Positions 1 to 8,654 of a stretch of DNA of 64,000 nt are shown here, in pieces. A program made the translations under genes and the position numbers. Source of the DNA: Rhizobium leguminosarum (GTDB taxonomy: Bacteria > Pseudomonadota > Alphaproteobacteria > Rhizobiales > Rhizobiaceae); assembly GCF_002953715.1 (NCBI RefSeq), contig NZ_CP025012.1:372001-436000 (forward strand), written 5' to 3'. The number at the start of each line of letters is the position of its first letter. Positions within the stretch are counted from its first letter, which is position 1. The notes under the pieces are model-generated. The model had not been told where the DNA came from, ran no database searches, and saw only the letters and a list, made by a program, of their open reading frames with translations.

Positions 1-1371
1 CCGGCCGGAAAAGACGATGCCGCCGGCCAAAAGAACGGCTTCTCCGATGCGCTGGCCAAGGCAAGCAACGGTACCGCCAATGACGAGGCCGACGACGCGC
101 AGCCGGATCAGGGCGTGGTTGTCGATGCCGGCGCCGACAAAGTGGCGCAGACGATCCGCGGCCGCAGCGCAAAGCCATTGATCGATCTTAGCGACGCCGC
201 GCTGAAGGCGCAGGCTGATGTTCAGCCGGAAACGATCGTCAGTGTCGAAAAGGCCGCAGCAAAACCAGCAAAGGCTGAAGTCAAAATGCCGGCCGGTCTC
301 GCCTTGGGCAAGCTCGATCCGAAGGACCGTTCCGCAGATGAGGTCGCTCCGACCGCCAAGGGTGTCAAGCACGCCAAGGGCGACGCATTGGAAACCGATA
401 CGGACAAGACCAGCGATGACGATGACGGCGGCATTTCGGATGTTCTCGGCTTGCTGAAGCAGGAACCTGCCGACGGTGCAGTGACTTTGCCGGCGGCGGC
501 AGCCGCGCATCACGTGTCCGCCAAGGCCGACGAGGCTGGAACCAGCGACAAGAAACTCGACGGTATCGACGCCAAGATGGGCGGCCATGCGTCCGACGCC
601 CTGGCGGCGGTCAGCAGCAACATCGAGAGCGGCAAGGCGGATGACATCAAGGTTCCCGGAGCGGAGAATGCCGAAGCCACCGATGGCAAGACATTCAGGA
701 TCAGCCGCGCCGACGGCCGCGGCGTGTCGATGGATGTCCACATCGGCACCGATCAGGCCGGAGCGAAGGATGGCTCGAAGAAAGCCGATGTCGAAAACGT
801 TTCGGTGCTCGAATCGCGCCGCTATATCGGCCTGATGCAGAATTCGAATTCCGCCGCCGTGACCGCTGCTCTCTCCGGCGATTCCGAATGGGCGCGCGCC
901 ATGGAGCCGAGCTCGGCGCTCTCCAACGCAGCCGAATGGACGAGCACCGGCAAGGTGGTCAATACGCTGAAGATCCAGATGAACCCGCTCGACCTCGGTC
1001 TGGTGACGGCGACCATGCGCCTGTCCGGCGACGCCCTGAACGTCGATCTCAAGGTCGAGACCGGGGCGGCTTACCGTCAAATGAAGGAAGATCACGGCAA
1101 GATTCTCGAAGCTCTGCGCAGCCAGGGTTACGCGGTCGAAAACGTCACCATCAGCATGGCGCCGGTCGAGCGTCCCGACGCCGGCAACCAGGCGGGCAGC
1201 CAGGCCTCCCAGCAGCAGTCGCTCCCTCAGCAGGGGCGGGGCGGCGAGGCGCGCGAGCGCCACAATCAGACGGCACAGCGGACGGACGGAGGCTTCAATG
1301 GCGCGGGTGAGACTGGTATTGAAGACGCTCGTGCTGGCAGCAGCAGCGGCACTGGCGGCGTTTACCTCTGA
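1..1371 (+). CDS. fliK: Flagellar hook-length control protein FliK (MotD), 5' end outside the window
   Basis: The frame is open from base 1, so the gene begins upstream of the window; 456 codons are visible. The N-terminal two thirds is a low-complexity stretch rich in Ala, Asp and Lys, as is usual for FliK. The C-terminal part has the FliK C-terminal domain, with a core reading MNPLDLGLVTATMRL followed by KILEALRSQGYAVENVTI. A Gln/Gly/Arg-rich tail follows. FliK measures hook length and switches the flagellar export gate from hook to filament substrates. In rhizobia this gene was first called motD and lies directly before the transglycosylase, rem and flgE, as here. The domain is convincing; the gene name follows from position. 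Confidence 0.88.
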   Translation, partial: PAGKDDAAGQKNGFSDALAKASNGTANDEADDAQPDQGVVVDAGADKVAQTIRGRSAKPLIDLSDAALKAQADVQPETIVSVEKAAAKPAKAEVKMPAGLALGKLDPKDRSADEVAPTAKGVKHAKGDALETDTDKTSDDDDGGISDVLGLLKQEPADGAVTLPAAAAAHHVSAKADEAGTSDKKLDGIDAKMGGHASDALAAVSSNIESGKADDIKVPGAENAEATDGKTFRISRADGRGVSMDVHIGTDQAGAKDGSKKADVENVSVLESRRYIGLMQNSNSAAVTAALSGDSEWARAMEPSSALSNAAEWTSTGKVVNTLKIQMNPLDLGLVTATMRLSGDALNVDLKVETGAAYRQMKEDHGKILEALRSQGYAVENVTISMAPVERPDAGNQAGSQASQQQSLPQQGRGGEARERHNQTAQRTDGGFNGAGETGIEDARAGSSSGTGGVYL

Positions 1372-1876
1372 GGCATCAGCCTCTACCGGCGCCTGCGAGC
1401 GCGAGATCCAGTCGGCAGCGGCCAAATACGGTATCCCGGAAGGCATCCTCTATTCGGTCGGTCTGACGGAGACCGGCCGCAAGGGCTCGCTCTATCCCTA
1501 TGCCATGAACGTCGAAGGCAAAGCGATCTTTCCGCCCTCGGAGCAGGACGCGATGAGGCAGTTCGATGTCGCCCGCAACAGCGGCGCGAAGCTCATCGAC
1601 ATCGGCTGCATGCAGATCAACCACTACTTTCACGGCGAGAATTTCCGCTCCGCCGAGGAGATGTTCGATCCGCATCGCAACGTGGAGTATGCTGCGAAAT
1701 TCCTCCGCAACCTGCATGACCGTCATGAGACGTGGACAATGGCGGTAGCCAGATACCATGCCGGACCCAACAACAATCCGGCACAGAAGCAATATGTCTG
1801 CCGCGTCATCGCCAATCTGGTCGCCACCGGCTACGGCAAGTGGACTCCCAATGCGAGTAACTTTTGTCAAAATTGA
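1298..1876 (+). CDS. Secreted SLT-type lytic transglycosylase overlapping fliK
   Basis: 192 residues with an N-terminal signal peptide (about residues 1-28, ending near SEASAS). A lysozyme-like SLT fold follows: the catalytic Glu lies in GLTETG, and downstream are GCMQIN, NVEYAAKFL and VARYHAG, all family motifs. The enzyme would cut peptidoglycan glycan strands in the periplasm. Its place next to fliK and before flgE suggests it opens the wall for the rod or hook. The chosen ATG at 1298 lies inside fliK, giving a 74-base overlap; a GTG at 1307 would still leave a signal peptide. Three Cys residues may form a disulfide. The family is certain; the flagellar role is inferred from context. Confidence 0.87.
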   Translation: MARVRLVLKTLVLAAAAALAAFTSEASASTGACEREIQSAAAKYGIPEGILYSVGLTETGRKGSLYPYAMNVEGKAIFPPSEQDAMRQFDVARNSGAKLIDIGCMQINHYFHGENFRSAEEMFDPHRNVEYAAKFLRNLHDRHETWTMAVARYHAGPNNNPAQKQYVCRVIANLVATGYGKWTPNASNFCQN

Positions 1877-2156
1877 TTCAACCAAAGATGGAAGAGGCGT
1901 ATTGTGACGAAACTGTGTCACAATATGGCAGGAATCCGGCATGAATCCCGTGCGCAAGCCATATTTAACCGACCGTTAACTTTTCCACGAAATTTTGGTG
2001 TGCGTAATCAGGCATACCCACTAGATATAGATCAAATCGCTACCCAGATCTTAATCAATTATTAGTTTCTGCCATTAACTTTAACGAGTTGTCGCCGATT
2101 CGTGCGATTCGTACCCATAGATCATCGAAGTGCCACACTGATTCGGAGGCGGACGA

Positions 2157-2828
2157 ATGATCGTAGTGGTTGATGAGCGTGAGCTCGTGAAAGATGGATA
2201 CACATCTCTGTTCGGGCGTGAGGGCATTCCCTCCACCGGCTTTGATCCAGCGGAATTCGGCGAGTGGGTACAGACCGCCGCCGATTCCGATATAGCTGCA
2301 GTCGAGGCCTTTCTGATCGGTCAGGGCCAGCGCAACTTCGAACTGCCCCGGGCGATCCGGGATCGGTCGATGGCGCCGGTGATTGCGGTCAGCGACCAGC
2401 ACTCGCTCGAAAACACCCTTGCGCTGTTCGATTGCGGCGTCGACGACGTGGTGCGCAAACCGGTGCACCCCCGCGAGATCCTCGCAAGGGCGGCTGCGAT
2501 CCGGCGCCGGCTGAAGGCGATCACCAATTACACCGAGATCGGCGGGATCCGCGTCTTCTCGGATGGCCGTGACCCCGAGATCAACGGCGAAGTCTTCGCG
2601 CTTCCCCGGCGCGAGCGCCGCATCCTCGAATATTTGATCGCCAATCGCGGTCGCCGGGTCACCAAGACCCAGATCTTCAACGCCATCTACGGCATCTTCG
2701 ATGAAGAGGTCGAGGAGAACGTCGTCGAAAGCCACATCTCGAAGCTGCGCAAGAAGCTGCGCAAAAAGCTCGGCGTCGACCCGGTCGATTCCAAGCGCTT
2801 CCTTGGCTACTGCATTGATTGGGCCTGA
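2157..2828 (+). CDS. rem: Rem, OmpR-type transcriptional activator of motility genes
   Basis: 223 residues. The N-terminal half (about 1-120) has a receiver-like fold, including the switch Lys in [13 protein letters not shown], but no convincing phospho-acceptor Asp at the usual place. The C-terminal half is an OmpR winged helix ([19 protein letters not shown], then a recognition helix in [13 protein letters not shown]). In Sinorhizobium meliloti, Rem is the growth-phase activator of flagellar and chemotaxis genes and is encoded inside the flagellar cluster; order and neighbours agree here. The 280 bases upstream (1877-2156) are AT-rich and probably hold its promoter. The atypical receiver suggests control by expression level rather than by a partner kinase, which is an inference. 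Confidence 0.9.
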   Translation: MIVVVDERELVKDGYTSLFGREGIPSTGFDPAEFGEWVQTAADSDIAAVEAFLIGQGQRNFELPRAIRDRSMAPVIAVSDQHSLENTLALFDCGVDDVVRKPVHPREILARAAAIRRRLKAITNYTEIGGIRVFSDGRDPEINGEVFALPRRERRILEYLIANRGRRVTKTQIFNAIYGIFDEEVEENVVESHISKLRKKLRKKLGVDPVDSKRFLGYCIDWA

Positions 2829-2836
2829 TTTTCTCG

Positions 2837-2856
2837 GCCGGGCGGCGGCGCCCGGC
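2837..2856 (+). terminator. Hairpin after rem
   Basis: Perfect 8-bp stem GCCGGGCG / CGCCCGGC with a 4-base loop, nine bases after the rem stop codon. No T-run follows, so it may slow or process the transcript rather than end it fully. Confidence 0.5.
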
Positions 2857-2954
2857 TGAACCTCAAAGTTGGCCTCGCAACTCGCCATGACAGACAGCTT
2901 CACGCAAGGCCCGACAAATACTCTCGTGCATAACAGGTAGAACGAGGTTTTCAG

Positions 2955-4259
2955 ATGAGCATTTTCGGCAGCATGAAGACGGCAGTATCGGGGATGAACG
3001 CGCAGGCCAACCGCCTCAGCACCGTCGCCGACAACATCGCCAACGTTAACACCACCGGCTACAAGTCAGTCTCGACGAGCTTCTCGTCGCTGGTTCTGCC
3101 TTCCTCGGGCGGCAATTACAATTCCGGCGGCGTTCAGTCCTCGGTCCGCCAGTCTGTCTCCGACCAGGGCGATATTTCCTACACCACCTCGAGCACTGAC
3201 CTTGCGATCTCGGGCGACGGCTTCTTCATCGTCCAGGGAGCGGATGGCACGCCGGTTCTGACCCGCGCCGGCGACTTCCAGAAAGACGACGAAGGTAACC
3301 TCGTCAACGCCGCCGGCTTCATGCTGATGGGCTACTCCTACGACTCCGGCTCTCCTGCTGTTGTCGTCAACGGCTTCGATGGCCTCGTTCCCGTCAATGT
3401 CAACCAGGAAGGGCTGACCGCCATCGCCTCGACATCCGGGGTCTTCAAGGGCAATCTCGATTCCGGCGCCAATGTCGTTGCGGCCGCTGCGACGCGGCCG
3501 AGCGCCAACCCCGCCACGCCGACAGCCGACACCAAGAAGTTCTCGATGGTCGCCTACGACACTCTCGGCAACAAGGTGATGTACGACTTCTACTTCACCA
3601 AGACATCGGTCGCGGCAGCGCCGCCGCCGGTACCTCCCGCCGTTAACAGCAGCTGGGAGGTTTCGATCTACCGCAACGCCGATGCGGCGGTAGGCGGCAC
3701 GACTTCCTTCCCCTACACAACCGCCGGCGGCGATGTCGGCTTGGGAACGCTCAACTTCGACGCCAACGGCAAGATGGTCTCGGGCGGCGCCGTCAACATC
3801 GTCGATCCGGTGACCGGCCAGACGATCAACATGGATCTCACCGGCTTCACCCAACTTGGCGCCGATTTTGCCGGCACCGGTACGCCGAACGGCCAGGCCG
3901 CAAGCCCGGTCAAGGACGTCACGATCGATGGCGACGGCATCGTCTACGCCAAGTACGAGGATGGCACGAACAAGCCCCTCTACCGTATCCCACTCGCCAA
4001 CGTCGCGAGCCCCGACAAGCTGACGCTGCAGAGCGGCAACGTCTACAGCGCCAACGGTCAGTCCGGCGTCACCGTTACCGGCTTCCCGCAGACCAACGGT
4101 CTCGGCACGATCAAGTCAGGCGCCCTCGAAGGCTCGAACGTCGACCTCGCCGGTGAACTGACCGAGATGATCGAATCGCAGCGCAGCTATACCGCCAATT
4201 CCAAGGTCTTCCAGACGGGGTCCGACATTATGGACGTCCTCGTCAACCTCAAGAGATAA
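2955..4259 (+). CDS. flgE: Flagellar hook protein FlgE
   Basis: 434 residues. It begins with the rod/hook N-terminal motif (MKTAVSGMNAQANRLSTVAD, then NIANVNTTGYKS) and ends with the family C-terminal helix (SNVDLAGELTEMIESQRSYT, then QTGSDIMDVL). The middle holds the FlgE D1/D2 beta domains, including LAISGDGFFIVQ. A short Pro-rich loop (PPPVPP, near residue 223) sits in a surface region. FlgE polymerises into the flexible hook outside the cell and is exported by the flagellar type III system. Length is normal for rhizobia. flgK starts 19 bases later. Confidence 0.96.
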   Translation: MSIFGSMKTAVSGMNAQANRLSTVADNIANVNTTGYKSVSTSFSSLVLPSSGGNYNSGGVQSSVRQSVSDQGDISYTTSSTDLAISGDGFFIVQGADGTPVLTRAGDFQKDDEGNLVNAAGFMLMGYSYDSGSPAVVVNGFDGLVPVNVNQEGLTAIASTSGVFKGNLDSGANVVAAAATRPSANPATPTADTKKFSMVAYDTLGNKVMYDFYFTKTSVAAAPPPVPPAVNSSWEVSIYRNADAAVGGTTSFPYTTAGGDVGLGTLNFDANGKMVSGGAVNIVDPVTGQTINMDLTGFTQLGADFAGTGTPNGQAASPVKDVTIDGDGIVYAKYEDGTNKPLYRIPLANVASPDKLTLQSGNVYSANGQSGVTVTGFPQTNGLGTIKSGALEGSNVDLAGELTEMIESQRSYTANSKVFQTGSDIMDVLVNLKR

Positions 4260-4278
4260 GCAAGGTACCGGGTAAGCC

Positions 4279-5766
4279 ATGTCGCTCACATCCGCACTTA
4301 ATACCGCACAGAGCATATTCAACAATACCGGCACGCAAAGCAGTGTCGTATCGAACAATATCTCGAATGCGGGCAACAAAGATTACGTGCGCCGGCAGGC
4401 GATGCTTACCACGTCCTTGAATGGCGCGCAGGTCGTCAAGATAGACCGGGCGCAGGAAGATGCCCTGCTGCGCCAATATCTGAAGACATCCTCTCAGGAC
4501 AGCGCCCAGCAGGCGTTGCTCGGCGGTCTCGAGGACCTGAAGTCGATCGTGGGTGGCAACGACTACGAAACGTCGCCATCTACCTATCTCGGCGTTTTCC
4601 AGCAGAAGCTTCAGGCCTTCCGCACGGCGCCGGGCAGCACCGTCGCCGCCCAGGGCGCCATCACCGCCGCCCAGGATGTCGCCAACTCGCTGAACAATGC
4701 CTCGCAATCCGTTCAGGACGTCCGCGCCACAGCCGACAAGCAGATCGCCACCGACGTCGATAAGCTGAATTCGCTTCTCAGCGACTTCGAGAAGGCCAAC
4801 AATGCGGTGAAGACCGCCACGGCCTCGGGTGCGGATGCATCCGGCGCCCTTGACGAGCGAGAGAAGGCTCTCAAGCAGATTTCGCAGATCGTCGGCGTCA
4901 ACGCAACGACGCGCGACAATAACGACATGGTGCTGAGCACGTCTGACGGGACGATCCTCTTCGAGACGGTCCCGCGCACCGTGACGTTCAAGTCTCAGGA
5001 TATCTATACCGCCACCACTGTCGGCAATTCGGTCTATGTCGACGGTGTGGCACTTCCGCGTGGCAGCGGGTCGACGACGACGGCGCAGGGAAGCCTCCAG
5101 TCGCTTCTCCAGGTCCGCGACGAGATCGCCCCGAATTTCCAGAAGCAGCTCGACGAAGTCGCCCGCGGCCTGGTCTCGCTCTTCAAGGAGCAGAACACGG
5201 CAGCCGGCCCGGCCTATGTGCCCGGCCTCTTCACCTGGAGCGGCGGCACGGTCGATACCGGCGGCACCGCGGTTGCCGGCATGGCGTCGACCATCACCGT
5301 CAGCAGCCGCGTCATTACCTCGCAGGGCGGCGATCCGATGCGCCTGCGCGATGGCGGTGTCAACGCCAACGGCGTCGTCAACAATCCTACCCACCTCAGC
5401 GGCTATACGACGGACCTCGATCGTCTCTATACCGCCTTGGGCTCCGACATCGATTTCGATCCGGCGGCGGGACCGGCGGTCGGCTTCGACGCCACGACCG
5501 GCATCGATTCGAACGTCAGCATCATGGAATACGCCACGAATTCCCTCGGCTGGCTGGAGCAGTACCGCAGCAACGCCACGACGGCGGCGGAGAACACCTC
5601 GGCGGCGTTGTCGCGTTCCGACGAAGCCTATTCCAACGAGACCGGCGTCAACCTCGACGAGGAGCTGACGCTGCTCCTCGACATAGAGCAGTCCTACAAG
5701 GCGGCGACCAAGATCCTGAACGCCGTTGACGAAATGTTGAAGTCATTGCTGGATATTGCGAGTTAA
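4279..5766 (+). CDS. flgK: Hook-filament junction protein FlgK (HAP1)
   Basis: 495 residues. The N-terminus (SLTSALNTAQSIFNNTGTQS, then NNISNAGNKDYVRRQA) and the C-terminus (GVNLDEELTLLLDIEQSYKA) are the conserved coiled ends that assemble the junction. The central region is variable. FlgK is the first of two adaptor proteins between hook and filament. It lies between flgE and flgL in the usual order, with only three bases before flgL, so the genes are almost certainly cotranscribed. A FlgN-type chaperone candidate is encoded about 7 kb downstream. Confidence 0.95.
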   Translation: MSLTSALNTAQSIFNNTGTQSSVVSNNISNAGNKDYVRRQAMLTTSLNGAQVVKIDRAQEDALLRQYLKTSSQDSAQQALLGGLEDLKSIVGGNDYETSPSTYLGVFQQKLQAFRTAPGSTVAAQGAITAAQDVANSLNNASQSVQDVRATADKQIATDVDKLNSLLSDFEKANNAVKTATASGADASGALDEREKALKQISQIVGVNATTRDNNDMVLSTSDGTILFETVPRTVTFKSQDIYTATTVGNSVYVDGVALPRGSGSTTTAQGSLQSLLQVRDEIAPNFQKQLDEVARGLVSLFKEQNTAAGPAYVPGLFTWSGGTVDTGGTAVAGMASTITVSSRVITSQGGDPMRLRDGGVNANGVVNNPTHLSGYTTDLDRLYTALGSDIDFDPAAGPAVGFDATTGIDSNVSIMEYATNSLGWLEQYRSNATTAAENTSAALSRSDEAYSNETGVNLDEELTLLLDIEQSYKAATKILNAVDEMLKSLLDIAS

Positions 5767-5769
5767 GCC

Positions 5770-6816
5770 ATGAAGAGCTCATTTATTTCAAGTTCGGCCA
5801 TTCAGAACGCGATGCGGTTGACGATCCGTCAGGCGCAGAACCAGATGACGAAGGCGACGATGGAAGCGACGACGGGAGTCTATGCCGATATCGGTGTCTC
5901 GCTCGGCGGCAACGCCGCCAGGAGCGTGGACTTCAGCCGCGAGGTCGACAGGATAGACTCGATCAAATCAAGCAATTCGCTTGTCACCGCGCGCATGGAA
6001 TCCTCGCAGCTCGGCCTTTCCAAGATGAAGGACGTCGGCGACGGCCTCGTTTCGAAGCTGACGGCGCTCCAGGGCAGCCACGATCCCGGCAGCATCACCG
6101 TCGCCATCCAGTCCGCCACCAGCGCCCTGTCCACCATGATGGACACGGCCAATACCATGGTGAACGGCGAATATCTGTTCTCGGGCATCAACACCGACGT
6201 GCAGCCGCTGACCGACAAGACGACCGCGACGAGCGCAGCCATTGTCACGCAGTTGAACACCTATGCAACGGGCCTCGGCAAGCCGGTCAGTGCTCTGACC
6301 GGCGCCGAAATGAGCACTTTCATCACCACGACGGTGGAGCCGATGTTCAACCAGGCCAACTGGACCAATGCGACGACCGGCTGGTCGCAGGCATCGAGCC
6401 AGAACATGACGAGCCGCATCAGCAACTCGGAAGTGATCGAATCCTCGACCAACGCCAATTCCGAGGGCATGCGTTACTTCGCGCTCGCCTCGGTGATGAC
6501 CTCAGCGCTGTTGGGCCAGAACCTCAGCAGCGATGCGATGAGCACGGTGTCCAAGCAGGCGATCAGCTATACGACGAAGGCGACCAGTGGCCTCGTGACG
6601 CAGGCAAGCCAGCTCGGCCTTTCCCAGGAGCGCGTCAAGAAGTCCAACGACGCACTCGACGCCCAGTCGAACATCATCAAGAACAAGCTCGTCGATCTCC
6701 AGGGTGTCGATCCTTACGAAGCCTCGACCCTCGTCAAGACTTTGGAAACGCAGCTTGAAACCGCCTACACGATCGTCTCGAAGATCCAGCAGTTGAGTCT
6801 TGTAAACTACCTTTGA
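5770..6816 (+). CDS. flgL: Hook-filament junction protein FlgL (HAP3)
   Basis: 348 residues with flagellin-like ends: SSSAIQNAMRLTIRQAQNQM at the start and a C-terminal helix (DPYEASTLVKTLETQLETAY). The centre resembles a short flagellin D1/D2 region (NTMVNGEYLFSGINTDVQPL). FlgL forms the second junction layer on which the flagellin filament grows. It follows flgK by three bases and precedes flaF/flbT, the flagellin regulators, as in other rhizobia. Confidence 0.93.
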   Translation: MKSSFISSSAIQNAMRLTIRQAQNQMTKATMEATTGVYADIGVSLGGNAARSVDFSREVDRIDSIKSSNSLVTARMESSQLGLSKMKDVGDGLVSKLTALQGSHDPGSITVAIQSATSALSTMMDTANTMVNGEYLFSGINTDVQPLTDKTTATSAAIVTQLNTYATGLGKPVSALTGAEMSTFITTTVEPMFNQANWTNATTGWSQASSQNMTSRISNSEVIESSTNANSEGMRYFALASVMTSALLGQNLSSDAMSTVSKQAISYTTKATSGLVTQASQLGLSQERVKKSNDALDAQSNIIKNKLVDLQGVDPYEASTLVKTLETQLETAYTIVSKIQQLSLVNYL

Positions 6817-6850
6817 TGAGCAAAGGCGCGCAATAAAGAAGGATGCATGA

Positions 6851-7198
6851 ATGTATCAGTTCTCATATGCCGAAGTCATGCAGGACTCGGTGGCAGACGC
6901 GAAAGAGCGGGAATGGCAGGTTCTTGACCGATCCATAGACCTTCTGTCGTTGGCGCGCGAAAAGGAAAAGTACGGCCGCGAAGCCATTGAAGCCCTGTTT
7001 TATACACGCCGGGTGTGGATCAGCTTCATCGAGGATCTGAAACATCCCGACAACCAGCTGGAGATCGAGCTCAGGGCCAACCTCATCTCGATCGCGATCT
7101 GGATACTCAAGGAATGCGACAGGATCAGAAAACGTCAGTCTAATAACTACCAGGGCATCATCGACGTTACCACCATCATCAGGGATGGACTTAAATGA
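6851..7198 (+). CDS. flaF: FlaF, flagellin synthesis regulator
   Basis: 115-residue helical protein matching the FlaF family (start [20 protein letters not shown]; centre [20 protein letters not shown]). In Caulobacter and related bacteria FlaF is needed for flagellin production and works against FlbT. The stop overlaps the flbT start by 4 bases (ATGA-type), implying translational coupling of the pair. Confidence 0.9.
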   Translation: MYQFSYAEVMQDSVADAKEREWQVLDRSIDLLSLAREKEKYGREAIEALFYTRRVWISFIEDLKHPDNQLEIELRANLISIAIWILKECDRIRKRQSNNYQGIIDVTTIIRDGLK

Positions 7199-7644
7199 AA
7201 AGTACACTTCGCATTTCTCTGAAAGCCGGAGAAAGAATCTTCATCAACGGCGCCGTCCTGCGCGTCGACCGCAAGGTCGCGCTGGAATTCCTGAATGATG
7301 TGACGTTCCTTCTCGAAAACCACGTCCTCCAGCCGGAGGGCGCCACCACGCCCCTGCGCCAGCTCTATTTCATCGCGCAGATGATCCTCATCAATCCCGA
7401 GGGCAAGGACCATTCGACGGCGATGTTCCGCAAGTCGATTACCATGCTGCTCTCCTGCTTCAAGAACGAGGAGATCCTCGCCGAACTGAAGCGCATTGAT
7501 GCGCTCGTCTCGACGGGCCGCGCCTTCGATGCGTTGAAGGCGATCCGTGGCCTCTACACGATCGAAGACAGTATCCTCAACAACCACGAAATGCCGCCGA
7601 CAATGGTCGAGCAGATTCGCAGGGAGATTGCACCATGGCGGTAG
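7195..7644 (+). CDS. flbT: FlbT, post-transcriptional flagellin repressor
   Basis: 149 residues, full length for FlbT ([20 protein letters not shown]; then [20 protein letters not shown]). In Caulobacter FlbT binds the 5' leader of flagellin mRNA and promotes its decay until the hook is finished. It overlaps flaF by 4 bases and flgD by 10 bases, so the three are translated together. Its own targets, the flagellin genes, are not in this window. Confidence 0.92.
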   Translation: MKSTLRISLKAGERIFINGAVLRVDRKVALEFLNDVTFLLENHVLQPEGATTPLRQLYFIAQMILINPEGKDHSTAMFRKSITMLLSCFKNEEILAELKRIDALVSTGRAFDALKAIRGLYTIEDSILNNHEMPPTMVEQIRREIAPWR

Positions 7645-8063
7645 ATGCCACATCGAGCGTGAGCACGACGAGCACTTCGAGCTCGACGAACTCGGCCCAG
7701 CAGAAGGCGACGCTGAATTACGACAACTTCCTTCAGCTGCTCATCGCGCAGATGAAGAACCAGGATCCGACCGATCCGGTCGACGCCAGCGAGCAGATGT
7801 CGCAGCTGGCGAGCTTCTCGCAGGTCGAACAGACGATCCAGACCAACACCAAGCTGGACACGCTGCTCGCAAGCTCGAGCCTCACCCAGGCCAGCAGCTA
7901 CGTCGGCAAATACATGGAAAGCGCCGACGGCAAGGTCAAAGGCACCATCGAATCCGTCAAGGTTTATTCCGACGGAATCATAGCGACGACCACGGATGGC
8001 GGTAATATACTCGTGCAGGCGGGAATCACTGTTGCCGACAAGGCTCCTAGCAGCGATACCTGA
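7635..8063 (+). CDS. flgD: Flagellar hook-capping scaffold protein FlgD (short form)
   Basis: 142 residues. After a Ser/Thr-rich lead it has the FlgD N-terminal motif ([20 protein letters not shown], then [19 protein letters not shown]). The larger C-terminal tudor/Ig-like domains of enteric FlgD are missing; this short form is the usual one in rhizobia. FlgD caps the growing hook while FlgE subunits insert. It overlaps flbT by 10 bases. The 110 bases before fliQ hold no gene. Confidence 0.9.
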   Translation: MAVDATSSVSTTSTSSSTNSAQQKATLNYDNFLQLLIAQMKNQDPTDPVDASEQMSQLASFSQVEQTIQTNTKLDTLLASSSLTQASSYVGKYMESADGKVKGTIESVKVYSDGIIATTTDGGNILVQAGITVADKAPSSDT

Positions 8064-8173
8064 TACGACAACGCCGTGCGCCTTAGCTGCGCCGATGCGT
8101 CGAGTAGTGATACCAACCAATGGCGGTCCGGCCGCAGCGGGGCTGCTTCAAGGCGATATGAGGTTGCCTTCGG

Positions 8174-8440
8174 ATGAATGAAGCTGATGCATTGGATCTG
8201 TTCCAGGCGGCGATCTGGACCGTCCTGATTGCCGCGGGTCCCGCCGTCATCGTTGCGATGGCAGTGGGTCTCATCATTGCCTTGATCCAGGCGCTGACCC
8301 AGGTGCAGGAAGCGACGCTGACCTTCGTGCCGAAGATCGTCGCGGTGCTGATCACGGTCGGTGTCACCGCACCTTTCGCCGGCTCGCAGATCTCCATTTT
8401 CACCAATCTGGTCTTCTCGCGCATCCAGTCCGGCTTCTAG
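8174..8440 (+). CDS. fliQ: Flagellar type III export gate protein FliQ
   Basis: 88 residues with two hydrophobic helices (about 15-40 and 50-75) joined by the family motif LIQALTQVQEATLTFVPK. FliQ is part of the FliP-FliQ-FliR export gate in the inner membrane. fliR lies 2.3 kb downstream after flhA. Palindromic repeats fill the gap to flhA. Confidence 0.95.
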   Translation: MNEADALDLFQAAIWTVLIAAGPAVIVAMAVGLIIALIQALTQVQEATLTFVPKIVAVLITVGVTAPFAGSQISIFTNLVFSRIQSGF

Positions 8441-8441
8441 A

Positions 8442-8507
8442 GCAATTCCAGCAAAAGTGCACAGCGGCTTTGCCAGGCAAAGCGCGAAGCTTTTTGCCGG
8501 GGATTGC
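8442..8507 (-). repeat. Intergenic palindrome, divergent member of the conserved-loop family
   Basis: Starts two bases after the fliQ stop. The left arm GCAATTCCAGCAAAA is matched by a right arm ending in GGGGATTGC, with extra bases inserted. The loop reads GTGCACAGCGG, the reverse complement of the CCGCTGNGCAC loop shared with the copies at 34480, 41013 and 48544. Confidence 0.55.
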
Positions 8508-8523
8508 GTAGAAACAAAAGGTT

Positions 8524-8562
8524 AGAGCGGTTCGACGCTTCCATGAAAAGCTGAACCGCTCT
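8524..8562. repeat. Palindrome AGAGCGGTTC ... GAACCGCTCT upstream of flhA
   Basis: 10-bp perfect inverted repeat with a 19-base spacer that also partly pairs (CGCTT / AAAGC). It lies 92 bases before the flhA start. It looks like another rhizobial intergenic palindrome; it could also be a hairpin controlling flhA expression. Confidence 0.6.
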
Positions 8563-8654
8563 GAGCCACCTTCGCGCAAGCTTCGCCATTTAACTCTCGA
8601 TCCGAATTGGGCGGGCCGCATGTCCGCCTCCTCTCATGAAGAGACGGAATCGTC

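Noticed and set aside
8064..8173. Possible small gene or terminator between flgD and fliQ
   Set aside because: Only a weak GCAGC / GCTGC repeat and no coding signal; the flagellar genes continue on both sides.
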